A DNA stretch of 23,242 nt, from positions 28,193 through 51,434 of the forward strand of contig JALHJD010000004.1 of the NCBI GenBank assembly GCA_022837185.1. The letters run 5' to 3'. Under the pieces are notes generated by a model that worked only from the letters and a program-made list of their open reading frames with translations, had not been told where the DNA came from and did not search any database. Shown piece by piece: positions 7,622 through 15,633 of the stretch. This DNA comes from Desulfobacteraceae bacterium. Lineage in GTDB: Bacteria > Desulfobacterota > Desulfobulbia > Desulfobulbales > Desulfobulbaceae. Made by a program: the position numbers and the translations under genes. Position 1 is the first letter of the stretch. Every line of letters begins with the position of its first letter.

Positions 7622-7658
7622 GGGGGCCCGGCCGGGGGGATGGAACCCCGGCACCCCC
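7622..7658. other. GC-rich hairpin in the divergent intergenic region
   Basis: A 7-bp perfect stem (GCCGGGG with CCCCGGC, 8-base loop) is flanked by GGGGG and CCCCC, which can extend it. It lies midway in the gap between the HEAT operon and the dikinase-like gene. No T-run follows on either strand and both genes point away from it, so it is not a gene-end terminator. The remainder of the gap (7660-7757) holds AT-rich sequence with a TAATAAT block near 7700 that could belong to the dikinase-like gene's promoter, without a convincing -35. Confidence 0.35.
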
Positions 7659-7757
7659 TTCCGAAAAGTATCGCCGGTGAAAAATATTCTCACATTCCTG
7701 TAATAATGGTAGAGTAGTGGTTATCGTTTTCCTTACCTCTCAACCATCGGAAAAGTC

Positions 7758-10700
7758 ATGAATGGTGTGCAAGACAGCGTAAAATTCACCTCGGACGCCC
7801 TGCGGGCCAATCTCGAGGAAACCGCGGGCGAGGTCGTCGTCGACCCAGTTTTCGATCCCCTGCGCGAAGCCGTGGGCAATTATCAGGGACTGGCGGGCAA
7901 ACTGGATATGCTCCTGCTGGAAATCCATCACCCATACAGGAACTGGGGTTTCATTATTCCGGAACTGCGGGCCTTTGTCCTGAAAAACATGTCCCATTAC
8001 CTGTCCCACGACCTGGGGCCGGAATGCTTCCGCCTGTTTAGCGGGATTTTCCTCGAAGCCCTTGTCGATTCGCGCAAAAACAGCAAGCTGGTGTCCATGA
8101 TCATGGAGGCCATGCTGGCGTATACGGACAAACTGGTCAACGCTATCAGTCCGCGCGAGTTGTCCCGCTACGAGAAGGAATGTAATGATTTTTTCGCCCG
8201 GCTGATCGACCTCGACCAGGTGGAGGGACAGTTGATGATGTACATGGTCCAGGGACATCATCCGATGAAAAAAGTCGCCCGGAAGCTTGTTGCCTTCAGC
8301 TCCGCCGATCCGGCGGTTTCCTTTGACTATGGGCCGGTGGCCAGGCTCATGAGCAAAATCCTCGCCCTGAACTATCAATACTGGCTGAGCGAGGAAGATC
8401 CTCTCCCCTGGTTTCTCGAGGAGTGCGGGGAGTACTGTCATGACTGGCACGCCGGTCCGCTGCTGGCGGCGGTCTCCCATGAACAGATCAGAAAGTACCG
8501 GGACGAGCTCGCCGCCATCCCCATTGAAGGGGACGCCCGGGCGGCCCTTACCCGTATTCTCGAGCTGCCGAACCACATGGATCTTGTCCGCCTCTATCGG
8601 GAAATCCCCGGCAAGCTGGCCCGGGATGCCGAGGCGGACGCCACCTTCGCCGAGAACCGGAAGCTCCTCTTTCTGTTCCGCATCATGGATACTTCCGGGT
8701 TGTACCTGATCCACGAGGAAACCCTGCGGGAGATCAACCGCAGCCTCGTCCAGTTGATCCGGATGCAGTCCTTCGAGCATATCGAGCAGTTTTTCGTGAC
8801 GACCTTTCATCTGCTCAAAGCCAACGTCCGCCGCTATCCGCACACGTCCCTGCAGTGCATCCAGGTCATCGGCGGCGAAGTGTTCAAGCGCGGCAATTCA
8901 CGCCTGGTCGAAGCGTTTCTGTGGGAGGCCGTCCGCTTCGGATTTCAGTATGCCAATGTCACGGGGGTGGACGAGGACTGGCAGCCGATAACCAACCCGG
9001 CCCACCTGGCCAACATCAGGGTATGGCTCAATTTGATCATGCAGGAGCCCAAATGGTGCTCAACCCTGTTTTCCGCCCTGATCATCAATCTGAAGCTGTC
9101 CGGAACCTGCGTCAAGGATACGGATCTTTTTCAACGGGATATCACCGACCTGCTCAACCATCCCATTGAGCCCATTTACAACCTGGCCAAACAGTTCACC
9201 AAACTGATGCCGGTCTTTTTCAACGAGATCGGCGCCGAGGGAGAATTGCGGGACGTTTCCACCGAGCTCGATGAACTGCACAACCGCCGGGACGTCCTCA
9301 TCCATTTTCTGCGGAAACAGAGTCATGTCGAGTCGAGCAACCTGATTGTCGACTTCATCATCGCTATTTTTCAATTCTGGCTGAAACGGGACAAGGAGCC
9401 CTTGCGGTCGTTTCTGCCCGAGGAGGTCTACCGGCAGGTCGAAACAAGCGGCCCTTTTGTCGATGAACAGCACCTGCTGGCCCAACGCATCCGCAAGGAG
9501 TTGAAGTTCAGTAAGGTTCAGGATATCCTGCATTGGAAGGAGCAGGACCGCAGGAGCTACCTTGCCCGCCAGGAAGATATCTCCGCGGTTGAACGGCACC
9601 GGTTCGAACTGCTGGTCAAAATGTTCAAGCTGCTCCATCACAAATACAACCTCGGCCTGCAGGAACTGCGCTATCAGCTGCGGCAGGCGACATTGACCGG
9701 TTTTCCCGAGCTGGGGGACCTGCTTGAAATTCTTGACGACTGCGATACGTTTTCCTGCCTGGCCGCCATCCTCGACCACCTGGAGCAGCTCAAGGAGATC
9801 ATTCTCAGCAAGGAAAAATTTCCCCCCAAGGAGGAGATTTACCACAAGCGCCATATCGCCGTGGACATCCCCTCGGTGTACGGCCGCTACAGCGAACGGA
9901 AGTTCGACGCCCTGGGACTGACCTTCCGGCTGGAGAACCTGGCCAACATCTTCCTGGAACGGCTGTCGGACACGATCAATCTCACCTTCATCACCGAGGC
10001 GACGTTCATTCGCATTTCCCGGTGCCTGAAGCTGTACCAGCGGGCCCTGCGCATCGACGGAATCATCAGCCGCAAACTCGACACCTATATCAGCCTCCTG
10101 GCCTCTTCCATGGGGATCAAGCGCTTTTCCTACACCCAGTATCTCGATATCTTCCGCGGCATGTCCGAGGGCGTCAAGGACATTATTTATGCCTACTATA
10201 CCAATATTCATCAGAACAACCTGTCGATCATCATCCCCCAGATCGGCGAGGACAACCTGCTGACCAAGTACCGCAAGCACTGGGACGGGAACGATCTCGC
10301 CTCCACGGTCCACCGGCTGTCGGAGACCTTTTTCCGGGACCTCATCTCCTCCACCTTCGGTTTGCAGCACCTGGACAATTTCATCACCCGGATCATGCAG
10401 ACCCTGGAGGCCCAGCGGGACATCCTGGACGAGGGCGACCTGGATCTGCTGATGACCTACAACCCGGACAAAACGATCAGCTCCCTGTACCGGGAGAATC
10501 CCCGGACCCACAATCTGATTCATCTCGGCAACAAGGGGTTCAACCTCATGGTGATGGCGCGGGACGGCAAGCCGGTGCCGCCCGCCTTCATCATCACCAC
10601 CGAGGTTTTTCGCTGCTGGCCGGCGGTCCGCCGTTTCGAACGGGTGCGGGACGATTTCATGCAGCGGGTCAGGACGTCGATCAGCGGCATCGAGCAACTG

Positions 10701-12005
10701 ACCGGTTCGGTGTTCGGCTCCCCCGACAAGCCCCTGCTGCTCTCCGTGCGCTCCGGGTCGGCCATGTCCATGCCGGGCATGATGACGACCATCCATAACA
10801 TCGGCCTGAACGAGGACCTGATCAACGAGTATGTCCAGGAAACGGGGCGGGGCTATTTCGCCTGGGATAATTTCCGCCGTTTTCTCCAGTCCTGGGGCAT
10901 GGCCCAGGGGATAGACCGGGATGATTTTCAGGCGTTGATGAACAGCCATAAACAGCGTTATCACGTCACGCTGAAACGGGAGTTCAGCCCCGCGGCCATG
11001 CAGGAGCTGGCCCTCAGGTATCTGGACCTCGTCCGCAAGCGGGGCCTGGATGTGCCCGATGATCCGTGGCGGCAGCTGATCAAATCGGTGGAGATGGTGC
11101 TTGATTCATGGAACACTGAAAAGGTGCATGAATACCGGCGGCTGATGAGGTTGTCGGAAGACTGGGGAACAGCGGTCATCATTCAGGCCATGGTGTACGG
11201 CAATCTCGGACAGAACTCGGGCAGCGGCGTTGTGTTCACCGCCCATCCCTACCGCAAGGTCAGGAGGGTGGCCCTCTGGGGTGATTATGCGCCCGGCGAT
11301 CAGGGCGAAGACATAGTTTCCGGCCTGGTAACCAGTCAGCCGATTTCCATTGAGCAGGCGCAGATTGACGGGCGCCCGGTGGAGAATTCACTGGAAAAGC
11401 GCTTTCCGGCCATTTACGAAAAGCTGCTGTCCATATCACGGGACCTGGTCTACACCAAGGGATGGAACCCCCAGGAGATCGAATTTACTTTTGAGGGGCC
11501 GGAGGCGGATCAGTTGTATATCCTGCAGACCCGGGACATGATCACCATCAAGACCATGGAGCGGTTCACGGTTTTTGCCGATGAGGCGGAGGTGCAGAAG
11601 TTCATCCTCGGCAAGGGGATCGGCGTCAGCGGCAGCGCCCTGTGCGGCCGGGCAGTTTTTACGGAGCAGAACATCGACCGGCTGCGCCGGGATGATCCCG
11701 AGACGCCGCTCATCCTCATCCGCCAGGATACCGTCCCCGAGGATATCAGGGAAATATCCCTGGCCGACGGGCTGCTGACCGCACGGGGCGGCCAGACATC
11801 GCATGCGTCGGTTGTCGCCATCCGGCTGGAAAAAACCTGCGTGGTGGGCTGCCGTGATCTGCGGGTGTACGAGACGGAGGAATACGCCGAGATAAACGGC
11901 CACCGGATCGGATTCGGCGATCCCATCGCCATTGACGGGCGTTCGGGCCTTTTCGTCAGAGGCATTCATCCGGTGCGGGAGGAGGTGCACATCCTGCCGT
12001 TGTAA
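7758..12005 (+). CDS. Giant PPDK-like ATP-grasp/phosphohistidine protein lacking the PEP barrel
   Basis: A 1415-residue protein. Residues 1 to ~910 are largely helical with no domain I recognise. From about 915 it follows pyruvate phosphate dikinase: NKGFNLMVMARDGKPVPPAF, then SVRSGS at 996-1001 with MPGMM just after, FAWDNFRRFLQSWG, QAMVYGNLGQNSGSGVVFTAHP, DQGEDIVSGL and EIEFTFEG...LYILQTRD near 1255. The swivel domain follows, with catalytic-type GGQTSHAS (His1349). The protein ends ~65 residues later, so the C-terminal PEP/pyruvate TIM barrel is absent, and the DNA beyond is a convergent gene. The usual PGMMDT is PGMMTT. Expected chemistry: ATP-dependent phosphorylation of His1349 and transfer to an unknown acceptor, as in other barrel-less relatives (rifampin phosphotransferase, glucan water dikinase). 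It stands alone as a transcription unit. Confidence 0.85.
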   Translation: MNGVQDSVKFTSDALRANLEETAGEVVVDPVFDPLREAVGNYQGLAGKLDMLLLEIHHPYRNWGFIIPELRAFVLKNMSHYLSHDLGPECFRLFSGIFLEALVDSRKNSKLVSMIMEAMLAYTDKLVNAISPRELSRYEKECNDFFARLIDLDQVEGQLMMYMVQGHHPMKKVARKLVAFSSADPAVSFDYGPVARLMSKILALNYQYWLSEEDPLPWFLEECGEYCHDWHAGPLLAAVSHEQIRKYRDELAAIPIEGDARAALTRILELPNHMDLVRLYREIPGKLARDAEADATFAENRKLLFLFRIMDTSGLYLIHEETLREINRSLVQLIRMQSFEHIEQFFVTTFHLLKANVRRYPHTSLQCIQVIGGEVFKRGNSRLVEAFLWEAVRFGFQYANVTGVDEDWQPITNPAHLANIRVWLNLIMQEPKWCSTLFSALIINLKLSGTCVKDTDLFQRDITDLLNHPIEPIYNLAKQFTKLMPVFFNEIGAEGELRDVSTELDELHNRRDVLIHFLRKQSHVESSNLIVDFIIAIFQFWLKRDKEPLRSFLPEEVYRQVETSGPFVDEQHLLAQRIRKELKFSKVQDILHWKEQDRRSYLARQEDISAVERHRFELLVKMFKLLHHKYNLGLQELRYQLRQATLTGFPELGDLLEILDDCDTFSCLAAILDHLEQLKEIILSKEKFPPKEEIYHKRHIAVDIPSVYGRYSERKFDALGLTFRLENLANIFLERLSDTINLTFITEATFIRISRCLKLYQRALRIDGIISRKLDTYISLLASSMGIKRFSYTQYLDIFRGMSEGVKDIIYAYYTNIHQNNLSIIIPQIGEDNLLTKYRKHWDGNDLASTVHRLSETFFRDLISSTFGLQHLDNFITRIMQTLEAQRDILDEGDLDLLMTYNPDKTISSLYRENPRTHNLIHLGNKGFNLMVMARDGKPVPPAFIITTEVFRCWPAVRRFERVRDDFMQRVRTSISGIEQLTGSVFGSPDKPLLLSVRSGSAMSMPGMMTTIHNIGLNEDLINEYVQETGRGYFAWDNFRRFLQSWGMAQGIDRDDFQALMNSHKQRYHVTLKREFSPAAMQELALRYLDLVRKRGLDVPDDPWRQLIKSVEMVLDSWNTEKVHEYRRLMRLSEDWGTAVIIQAMVYGNLGQNSGSGVVFTAHPYRKVRRVALWGDYAPGDQGEDIVSGLVTSQPISIEQAQIDGRPVENSLEKRFPAIYEKLLSISRDLVYTKGWNPQEIEFTFEGPEADQLYILQTRDMITIKTMERFTVFADEAEVQKFILGKGIGVSGSALCGRAVFTEQNIDRLRRDDPETPLILIRQDTVPEDIREISLADGLLTARGGQTSHASVVAIRLEKTCVVGCRDLRVYETEEYAEINGHRIGFGDPIAIDGRSGLFVRGIHPVREEVHILPL

Positions 12006-12008
12006 CCG

Positions 12009-12647
12009 CTACTTTGCCGGGGGGATGAGACGGTCCTTGCGCAGTCCCTGGATCACCTTTTTGCTGACGCTTTCCACGAGCTGGTTGATCGACCGGGGAT
12101 CAAAGGTGTCGGAGGACATGCTCCATACCAACTCCTGGGTTGCCGCCTGGTAGAGGTTGGTCTCCAGGAGCACGATGGTATGAGTCGAGGTGTACCCGGG
12201 TGAATACACCCGGTCGTACACATAGGGGTAGTAATTGTAGAAGTGGTTGTAGTACCAGAAGGGACCGCCGTAATAGACTCCTCTGGGCGGGTGGTACACC
12301 TGTTCCGTTCTGGTGTCGACCAGCCGGGTCACCAGCATTCCGTCGATGGCATGCTGCCGGACGTATGCCTCTATTTTTTCCCTGGTGACGTTGTTCTCCC
12401 CCGGGAACGCCTGGGTGCAGGGGACCGCGGAAATGTTGCTGCGGTTCAACTGGTCGGCCATGATATTTTCCCACAGCGCCTTGTTGATGTCCTCCCCGGT
12501 GAGGGCGACGACCAGCATGGACCGGAAAGGCGGGCCGGCAAAATCACTTTTTTTCCAGACCCCGGTGACACTGGTTTGACTGCACCCGGCAGAAAGGAGA
12601 AAGAACAGGACGGCGCAGAGCCGGATTGTCGCATGGATGCCGTTCAT
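12009..12647 (-). CDS. Tyr-rich outer-membrane-type lipoprotein
   Basis: A 212-residue protein with a lipoprotein signal: a short charged start, a hydrophobic stretch and the lipobox LSAGC, giving a lipidated Cys22. GAGGT lies 7 bases before the ATG. The body begins VTGVWKKSDFAGPPFRSMLVVAL and resembles DUF4136-like lipoproteins in tone, with a conserved-looking DGMLVTRLVDTRTE segment. Residues ~123-150 are an extraordinary aromatic stretch with many Tyr, Phe and Trp residues (VYYGGPFWYYNHFYNYYPYV). The role is unknown. It ends 3 bases from the stop of the convergent dikinase-like gene and has its own predicted promoter, so it is probably monocistronic. Confidence 0.85.
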   Translation of the reverse strand: MNGIHATIRLCAVLFFLLSAGCSQTSVTGVWKKSDFAGPPFRSMLVVALTGEDINKALWENIMADQLNRSNISAVPCTQAFPGENNVTREKIEAYVRQHAIDGMLVTRLVDTRTEQVYHPPRGVYYGGPFWYYNHFYNYYPYVYDRVYSPGYTSTHTIVLLETNLYQAATQELVWSMSSDTFDPRSINQLVESVSKKVIQGLRKDRLIPPAK

Positions 12648-12705
12648 AAGCTACCTCGCTGTTCTCGATGGTGTGGGCGGCGGTGCTGGGTTCATGTGCC
12701 TTTTC

Positions 12706-12735
12706 ATTATATCATGGAACAGGCCGGGCCGGCAA
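12706..12735 (-). promoter_or_regulatory. sigma70 promoter of the lipoprotein gene
   Basis: Minus strand: perfect -10 TATAAT at 12706-12711, an 18-base spacer and -35 TTGCCG at 12730-12735. It lies about 60 bases upstream of the lipoprotein ATG, in the 166-base gap after nadA. Confidence 0.65.
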
Positions 12736-12813
12736 AAAATCCTCTTTCCCTCCGGGCCCGGCTGCGGTTTGCGCCGCGGCGGCAGGCGGTACTTCCCGGG
12801 CAGGGGGAACACT

Positions 12814-13905
12814 TCAGGCCGGGGAGGCGATGTTGGCCTCGCCGGTCGCCTTTACCCTGATCCGCTCGGCAAAATCGAGCATCCGCCCGACCGACTGCAT
12901 GGCCCGTCTGCCGATTTCCGGGTCGACCAGGATTTCGTTTTCCCCCGTTTCCAGGGTCCAGGCCAGGTTGACCAGGCCGTTCATGGCCATCCAGGGGCAA
13001 TGGGCGCAGCTCAGACAGGAAGCGGCGGCGCCGCCCATGGGTGCCTCGATGAAGCGCTTGCCCGGGGCGGCCTCCTTCATTTTGTGAAATATGCCGCGAT
13101 CGGTGGCGACAATGAACAGGTCATGGGGCAATTCGGTCACCGCCTGAATCAACCGGGTGGTTGAGCCGACAACGTCGGCCTGTTCGATCACCTCCATGGG
13201 CGACTCGGGATGCACCAGGACCCCGGCCTGGGGATATTTTTTCCGCAGGGCGGCCAGCCCATCGGCCTTGAAGGCGTCATGGACGATGCAGTAGCCTGGC
13301 CAGAGCAGCATGTCCGCCCCGGTAACGCTGCGGATGTAGCCGCCGAGATAGCGGTCGGGGGCCCAGAGGATTTTTTCTCCCCTGGAGTGCAGGTATTCCA
13401 CCACCTTGACCCCGATGCTGGAGGTGACGACCCAGTCGGCCCGGGCCTTGACCTCGGCGCAGGTATTGGCATAGACAACCGCGGTGCGGTCGGGATGGGC
13501 GTCGCAGAAGGCAGTGAACTCAGCTGCCCTGCAACTCAGGTCCAGGGAGCATTCCGCCTCCAGGGTCGGCATGAGGACCCGTTTCTCGGGGTTGAGAATT
13601 TTGGCCGTTTCCCCCATGAAACGGACGCCGGCGACGACTATGGTTTCCGCCGGATGGGCATGGCCGAAGCGCGCCATCTCCAGAGAATCGGAAACGCAGC
13701 CGCCTGTTTCGTCGGCCAGGACCTGCAGGTCCCGGTCGGTGTAATAATGGGCGACCAGGACGGCGTTTTTTTCCCGCAGCAGCTGCTTGATGCGGGCGAT
13801 CAGTTTCTCCCTTTCCGCCCCGGCTACCGGAAGGGCGGGCCGGGCCCGGGCGGCAAGAGTGTCGATCAGTTTTTTGTCAACAGTGATGGCATCGGTTTGT
13901 TTCAT
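12814..13905 (-). CDS. nadA: Quinolinate synthase NadA
   Basis: Condenses iminoaspartate (from aspartate oxidation) with dihydroxyacetone phosphate to quinolinate, the first committed step to NAD, using an oxygen-sensitive [4Fe-4S] cluster in the cytoplasm. The protein matches E. coli NadA along its length: [61 protein letters not shown]. The three cluster cysteines are in [15 protein letters not shown] and AHCPWMAMN. The start is uncertain: the ATG at 13905 gives 363 residues beginning [12 protein letters not shown], and ATGs at 13941 and 13962 would add 12 or 19 residues; none has a strong ribosome site. nadB and nadC are not in the window. The 195 bases up to the macrodomain gene hold nothing I can name. 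Confidence 0.96.
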   Translation of the reverse strand: MKQTDAITVDKKLIDTLAARARPALPVAGAEREKLIARIKQLLREKNAVLVAHYYTDRDLQVLADETGGCVSDSLEMARFGHAHPAETIVVAGVRFMGETAKILNPEKRVLMPTLEAECSLDLSCRAAEFTAFCDAHPDRTAVVYANTCAEVKARADWVVTSSIGVKVVEYLHSRGEKILWAPDRYLGGYIRSVTGADMLLWPGYCIVHDAFKADGLAALRKKYPQAGVLVHPESPMEVIEQADVVGSTTRLIQAVTELPHDLFIVATDRGIFHKMKEAAPGKRFIEAPMGGAAASCLSCAHCPWMAMNGLVNLAWTLETGENEILVDPEIGRRAMQSVGRMLDFAERIRVKATGEANIASPA

Positions 13906-14100
13906 GGTGGTTCGCAGTTCATGGTTCAGGCTTGTCGCCATCCGGTTTTCCGGAGCATCCATTAAGCACTATCAGGCCCCTCCCGTCAAGCATGGTTCCG
14001 ATTTTGTCGCCGGCTGCCTGTCCCGCATGGATTTGTGCAAATGGTATGCCTCTTCGGCGCTGGTATGCGTTTCCGCGGTGCCATGCCCATCGGCAGCGGT

Positions 14101-14646
14101 TCATCCCTGCCCGGGTTTCCGTCCGGCGGTTTCCTCGAGGACGCGTTGGTGCGTCTTCAGGTCGGATTCGTTGAACAGGACAAAACGGATGCGGCGGACA
14201 GCTGTCAGTGCGGGCAGCTCGGCAAGGATCGTCCTGAAGGCGATCCGGGCCGCCGGCTCGGCCGGGTAGCCGAAAGCTCCGGTGGACAGGGCGGGAAAGG
14301 CTATGGAGGCGATGCCGGCGCGATCGGCAAGCCGCAGGGCATTGCTGTAGCACGAGGCCAGCAGGACGTCGGAAGGACGGTCTCTCCCGTATACCGGACC
14401 CAGACAGTGGATCACATGCCGATTCGGCAGGCTGTGCGCCGTTGTCATAACGGCCTCCCCCGGCCGGATCGGCGCCAGGGACCGGCACTCTGCCTCGAGC
14501 CCAGGCCCGGCGGCGCGGTGGATCGCGCCGGCAACGCCGCCGCCGCTGCGCAACCCCGCGTTGGCCGCGTTGACAATGGCCTCCATGTCGGGCTGGTCGG
14601 TAATGTCGCCCTGCACGCACTCGATGGTTTTGCCTGATATCCGCAT
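14101..14646 (-). CDS. Macrodomain protein (ADP-ribose binding / hydrolase family)
   Basis: A 181-residue single macrodomain. The start at 14646 is chosen because GGGGAGG lies 5 bases upstream; longer reading has no such site. Family motifs: QGDIT at 12-16, AIVNAANAGL at 23-32, GGGVAGAIHRAAG at 35-47, GEAVMTTAHSLP, VIHCLGPVYG and FPALSTGAFGYP. Macrodomains of the MacroD/YmdB type bind ADP-ribose and can remove it from proteins or deacetylate O-acetyl-ADP-ribose. In the YmdB/MacroD type the residue after GGGV is a catalytic Asp; here it is Ala39, as in some other bacterial members. Binding is therefore well supported, while hydrolysis is less certain. It lies upstream of nadA on the same strand; a shared NAD theme is suggestive but the 195-base spacing argues against tight coupling. 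Confidence 0.92.
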   Translation of the reverse strand: MRISGKTIECVQGDITDQPDMEAIVNAANAGLRSGGGVAGAIHRAAGPGLEAECRSLAPIRPGEAVMTTAHSLPNRHVIHCLGPVYGRDRPSDVLLASCYSNALRLADRAGIASIAFPALSTGAFGYPAEPAARIAFRTILAELPALTAVRRIRFVLFNESDLKTHQRVLEETAGRKPGQG

Positions 14647-14853
14647 GTCATCCTCCCCGAACCAAAAAAAATCTCCCTGCCGTCTCCGGGGATTGCCGTT
14701 GCAAGCGGCTGCCCGGGGCTGTCCTGTAAAAACGGCGGGCCCTGGTCCCGCAGCACCCGCGGGTTCCAACAGGCCTGCCCTAAGCCCGGCCTTCAGGGGG
14801 TGGCGGCTGCCTCTTGTTCCGGCAGGCGTTAAGAGAGGGCGGTTTCCCGGGGA

Positions 14854-15063
14854 TCAGCGTGACTCCGGCACCCCGAATTTCTTGAGCACCAGTCCCAGGG
14901 GGCAGAATCCGGAAAATCCGTACTGGAAGAGATTCGCCCCGACAAAGGCGGTGAACCAGAGCCAGTACTTGCTCAGGAAAACAGGACTGGCCTCAACCCC
15001 CAGAGCGAGGCTGAGCAGGATGAAGGCGCCGGCGAAAACGTGAATATAATCATTGACGGTCAT
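14854..15063 (-). CDS. Small YgaP-type membrane protein (DUF2892)
   Basis: A 69-residue protein. The ATG at 15063 has GGAG 8 bases upstream and gives a tidy N-terminus (MTVNDYIHVFAGAF). Two membrane segments are visible, about residues 8-26 and 32-52, followed by GFCPLGLVLKKFG. This is the DUF2892 pattern, the membrane part of E. coli YgaP, here without the rhodanese domain. It follows the ArsR-family gene by 81 bases on the same strand, mirroring the E. coli ygaV-ygaP pair, so a role in sulfide or persulfide handling is inferred. The 81-base gap holds an 8-bp GC inverted repeat (CCCGGGCC ... GGCCCGGG, 15103-15132). The 207 bases downstream to the macrodomain gene show nothing clear. Confidence 0.8.
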   Translation of the reverse strand: MTVNDYIHVFAGAFILLSLALGVEASPVFLSKYWLWFTAFVGANLFQYGFSGFCPLGLVLKKFGVPESR

Positions 15064-15144
15064 GAGTCTTCTCCATGTAGAGCAGTGCGCTGCAAAGCGG
15101 GCCCGGGCCGGGGAAACCGGCACCAGGCCCGGGTAGTCCTCCTG

Positions 15145-15447
15145 TCAGGCGTCCGGTCTTTCCTCCCGGTCGCAGAACAGCTGCCGCATTGTCCTGATCA
15201 GCTCCGTTATCCGCCTGTCGCTGATCCGGTTGCAGATGAAATTGGCGTCCCTGCGGAAGTCGATGATGCCGTGGCTTCTCAGTATGGCAAGGTGCTGGGA
15301 GACGTTGGCATGGGTGGTCCGGACTTCCTTCCTGATATCCCCCACCGTCATCTCCTTTTCCTGGAGGAGGCAGAGGATTTTGAGCCGGATGGGATGGGCT
15401 ATCGATTTCAGCAATTCGGCTAACTGTTCTATTTCACTGTATTGCAT
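15145..15447 (-). CDS. ArsR-family repressor, YgaV/BigR/SqrR-like persulfide-sensor type
   Basis: A 100-residue winged-helix regulator from the ATG at 15447; that ATG lacks a clear ribosome site, and an in-frame TTG at 15498 would add 17 residues that include a hairpin-forming sequence. The order is typical ArsR/SmtB: LLKSIAHPIRLKILCLL (12-28), recognition helix THANVSQHLAILRSHG (45-60), and a beta wing at 61-75. Cys26 in KILCLL and Cys92 in QLFC sit where E. coli YgaV and its BigR/SqrR relatives carry the two cysteines that form a tetrasulfide link with persulfides. The metal-binding ELCVCD motif of ArsR is absent. Cys72 is an additional cysteine. It probably represses its own operon with the downstream DUF2892 gene, through the palindrome at 15512-15526. 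Confidence 0.87.
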   Translation of the reverse strand: MQYSEIEQLAELLKSIAHPIRLKILCLLQEKEMTVGDIRKEVRTTHANVSQHLAILRSHGIIDFRRDANFICNRISDRRITELIRTMRQLFCDREERPDA

Positions 15448-15470
15448 GGGCGGAACGGGTGGAAAAATTG

Positions 15471-15488
15471 CGGCCCGCTCCGGCGGGC
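15471..15488 (-). terminator. Terminator-like hairpin in the ArsR-gene leader
   Basis: A perfect 7-bp GC stem (GGCCCGC with GCGGGCC, loop CGGA) followed on the minus strand by GCAATTTTT. It falls between the predicted promoter and the ATG at 15447, so it would either attenuate this gene or end transcripts coming from the membrane-protein gene upstream. Confidence 0.5.
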
Positions 15489-15510
15489 CTCGGAGCAAAT
15501 AACAGTGTTT

Positions 15511-15538
15511 AATTTAATGCTTAAATACATTTCGTCAA
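15511..15538 (-). promoter_or_regulatory. Promoter with operator-like palindrome for the ArsR-family gene
   Basis: Minus strand: -35 TTGACG at 15533-15538, a 16-base spacer and -10 TAAATT at 15511-15516. A perfect inverted repeat ATTTAATGCTTAAAT (6-bp arms, 3-base centre, 15512-15526) covers the -10 and part of the spacer. This is the size and AT-rich style of operators bound by YgaV/BigR-type repressors, so autoregulation is likely. The remaining stretch 15539-15633 shows nothing else. Confidence 0.6.
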
Positions 15539-15633
15539 GCAAGAAAGACCGGGACGCGCGAAGAGGGGGGAGCAACGCCGCCCCTTTCTCATTTTTCCCG
15601 GCAGCGGACATGCGGGAATAATTCACAATGTCC

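Noticed and set aside
7454..7757. Cyclic-di-GMP riboswitch in the gap ahead of the HEAT/HD-GYP operon
   Set aside because: I looked for the GEMM-type conserved blocks on both strands because of the HD-GYP gene and did not find them; only a GC hairpin is present.
9060..10964. Long (634-residue) minus-strand open frame inside the dikinase-like gene
   Set aside because: It is antisense to strongly conserved PPDK motifs, and its composition (rich in His, Gln, Val, Gly, Asp) is typical of GC-rich shadow frames.
12005..12009. Frameshifted PEP-binding barrel downstream of the dikinase-like gene
   Set aside because: The next DNA encodes a convergent lipoprotein with a good signal peptide, and no plus-strand frame there resembles a PEP-utilising barrel.
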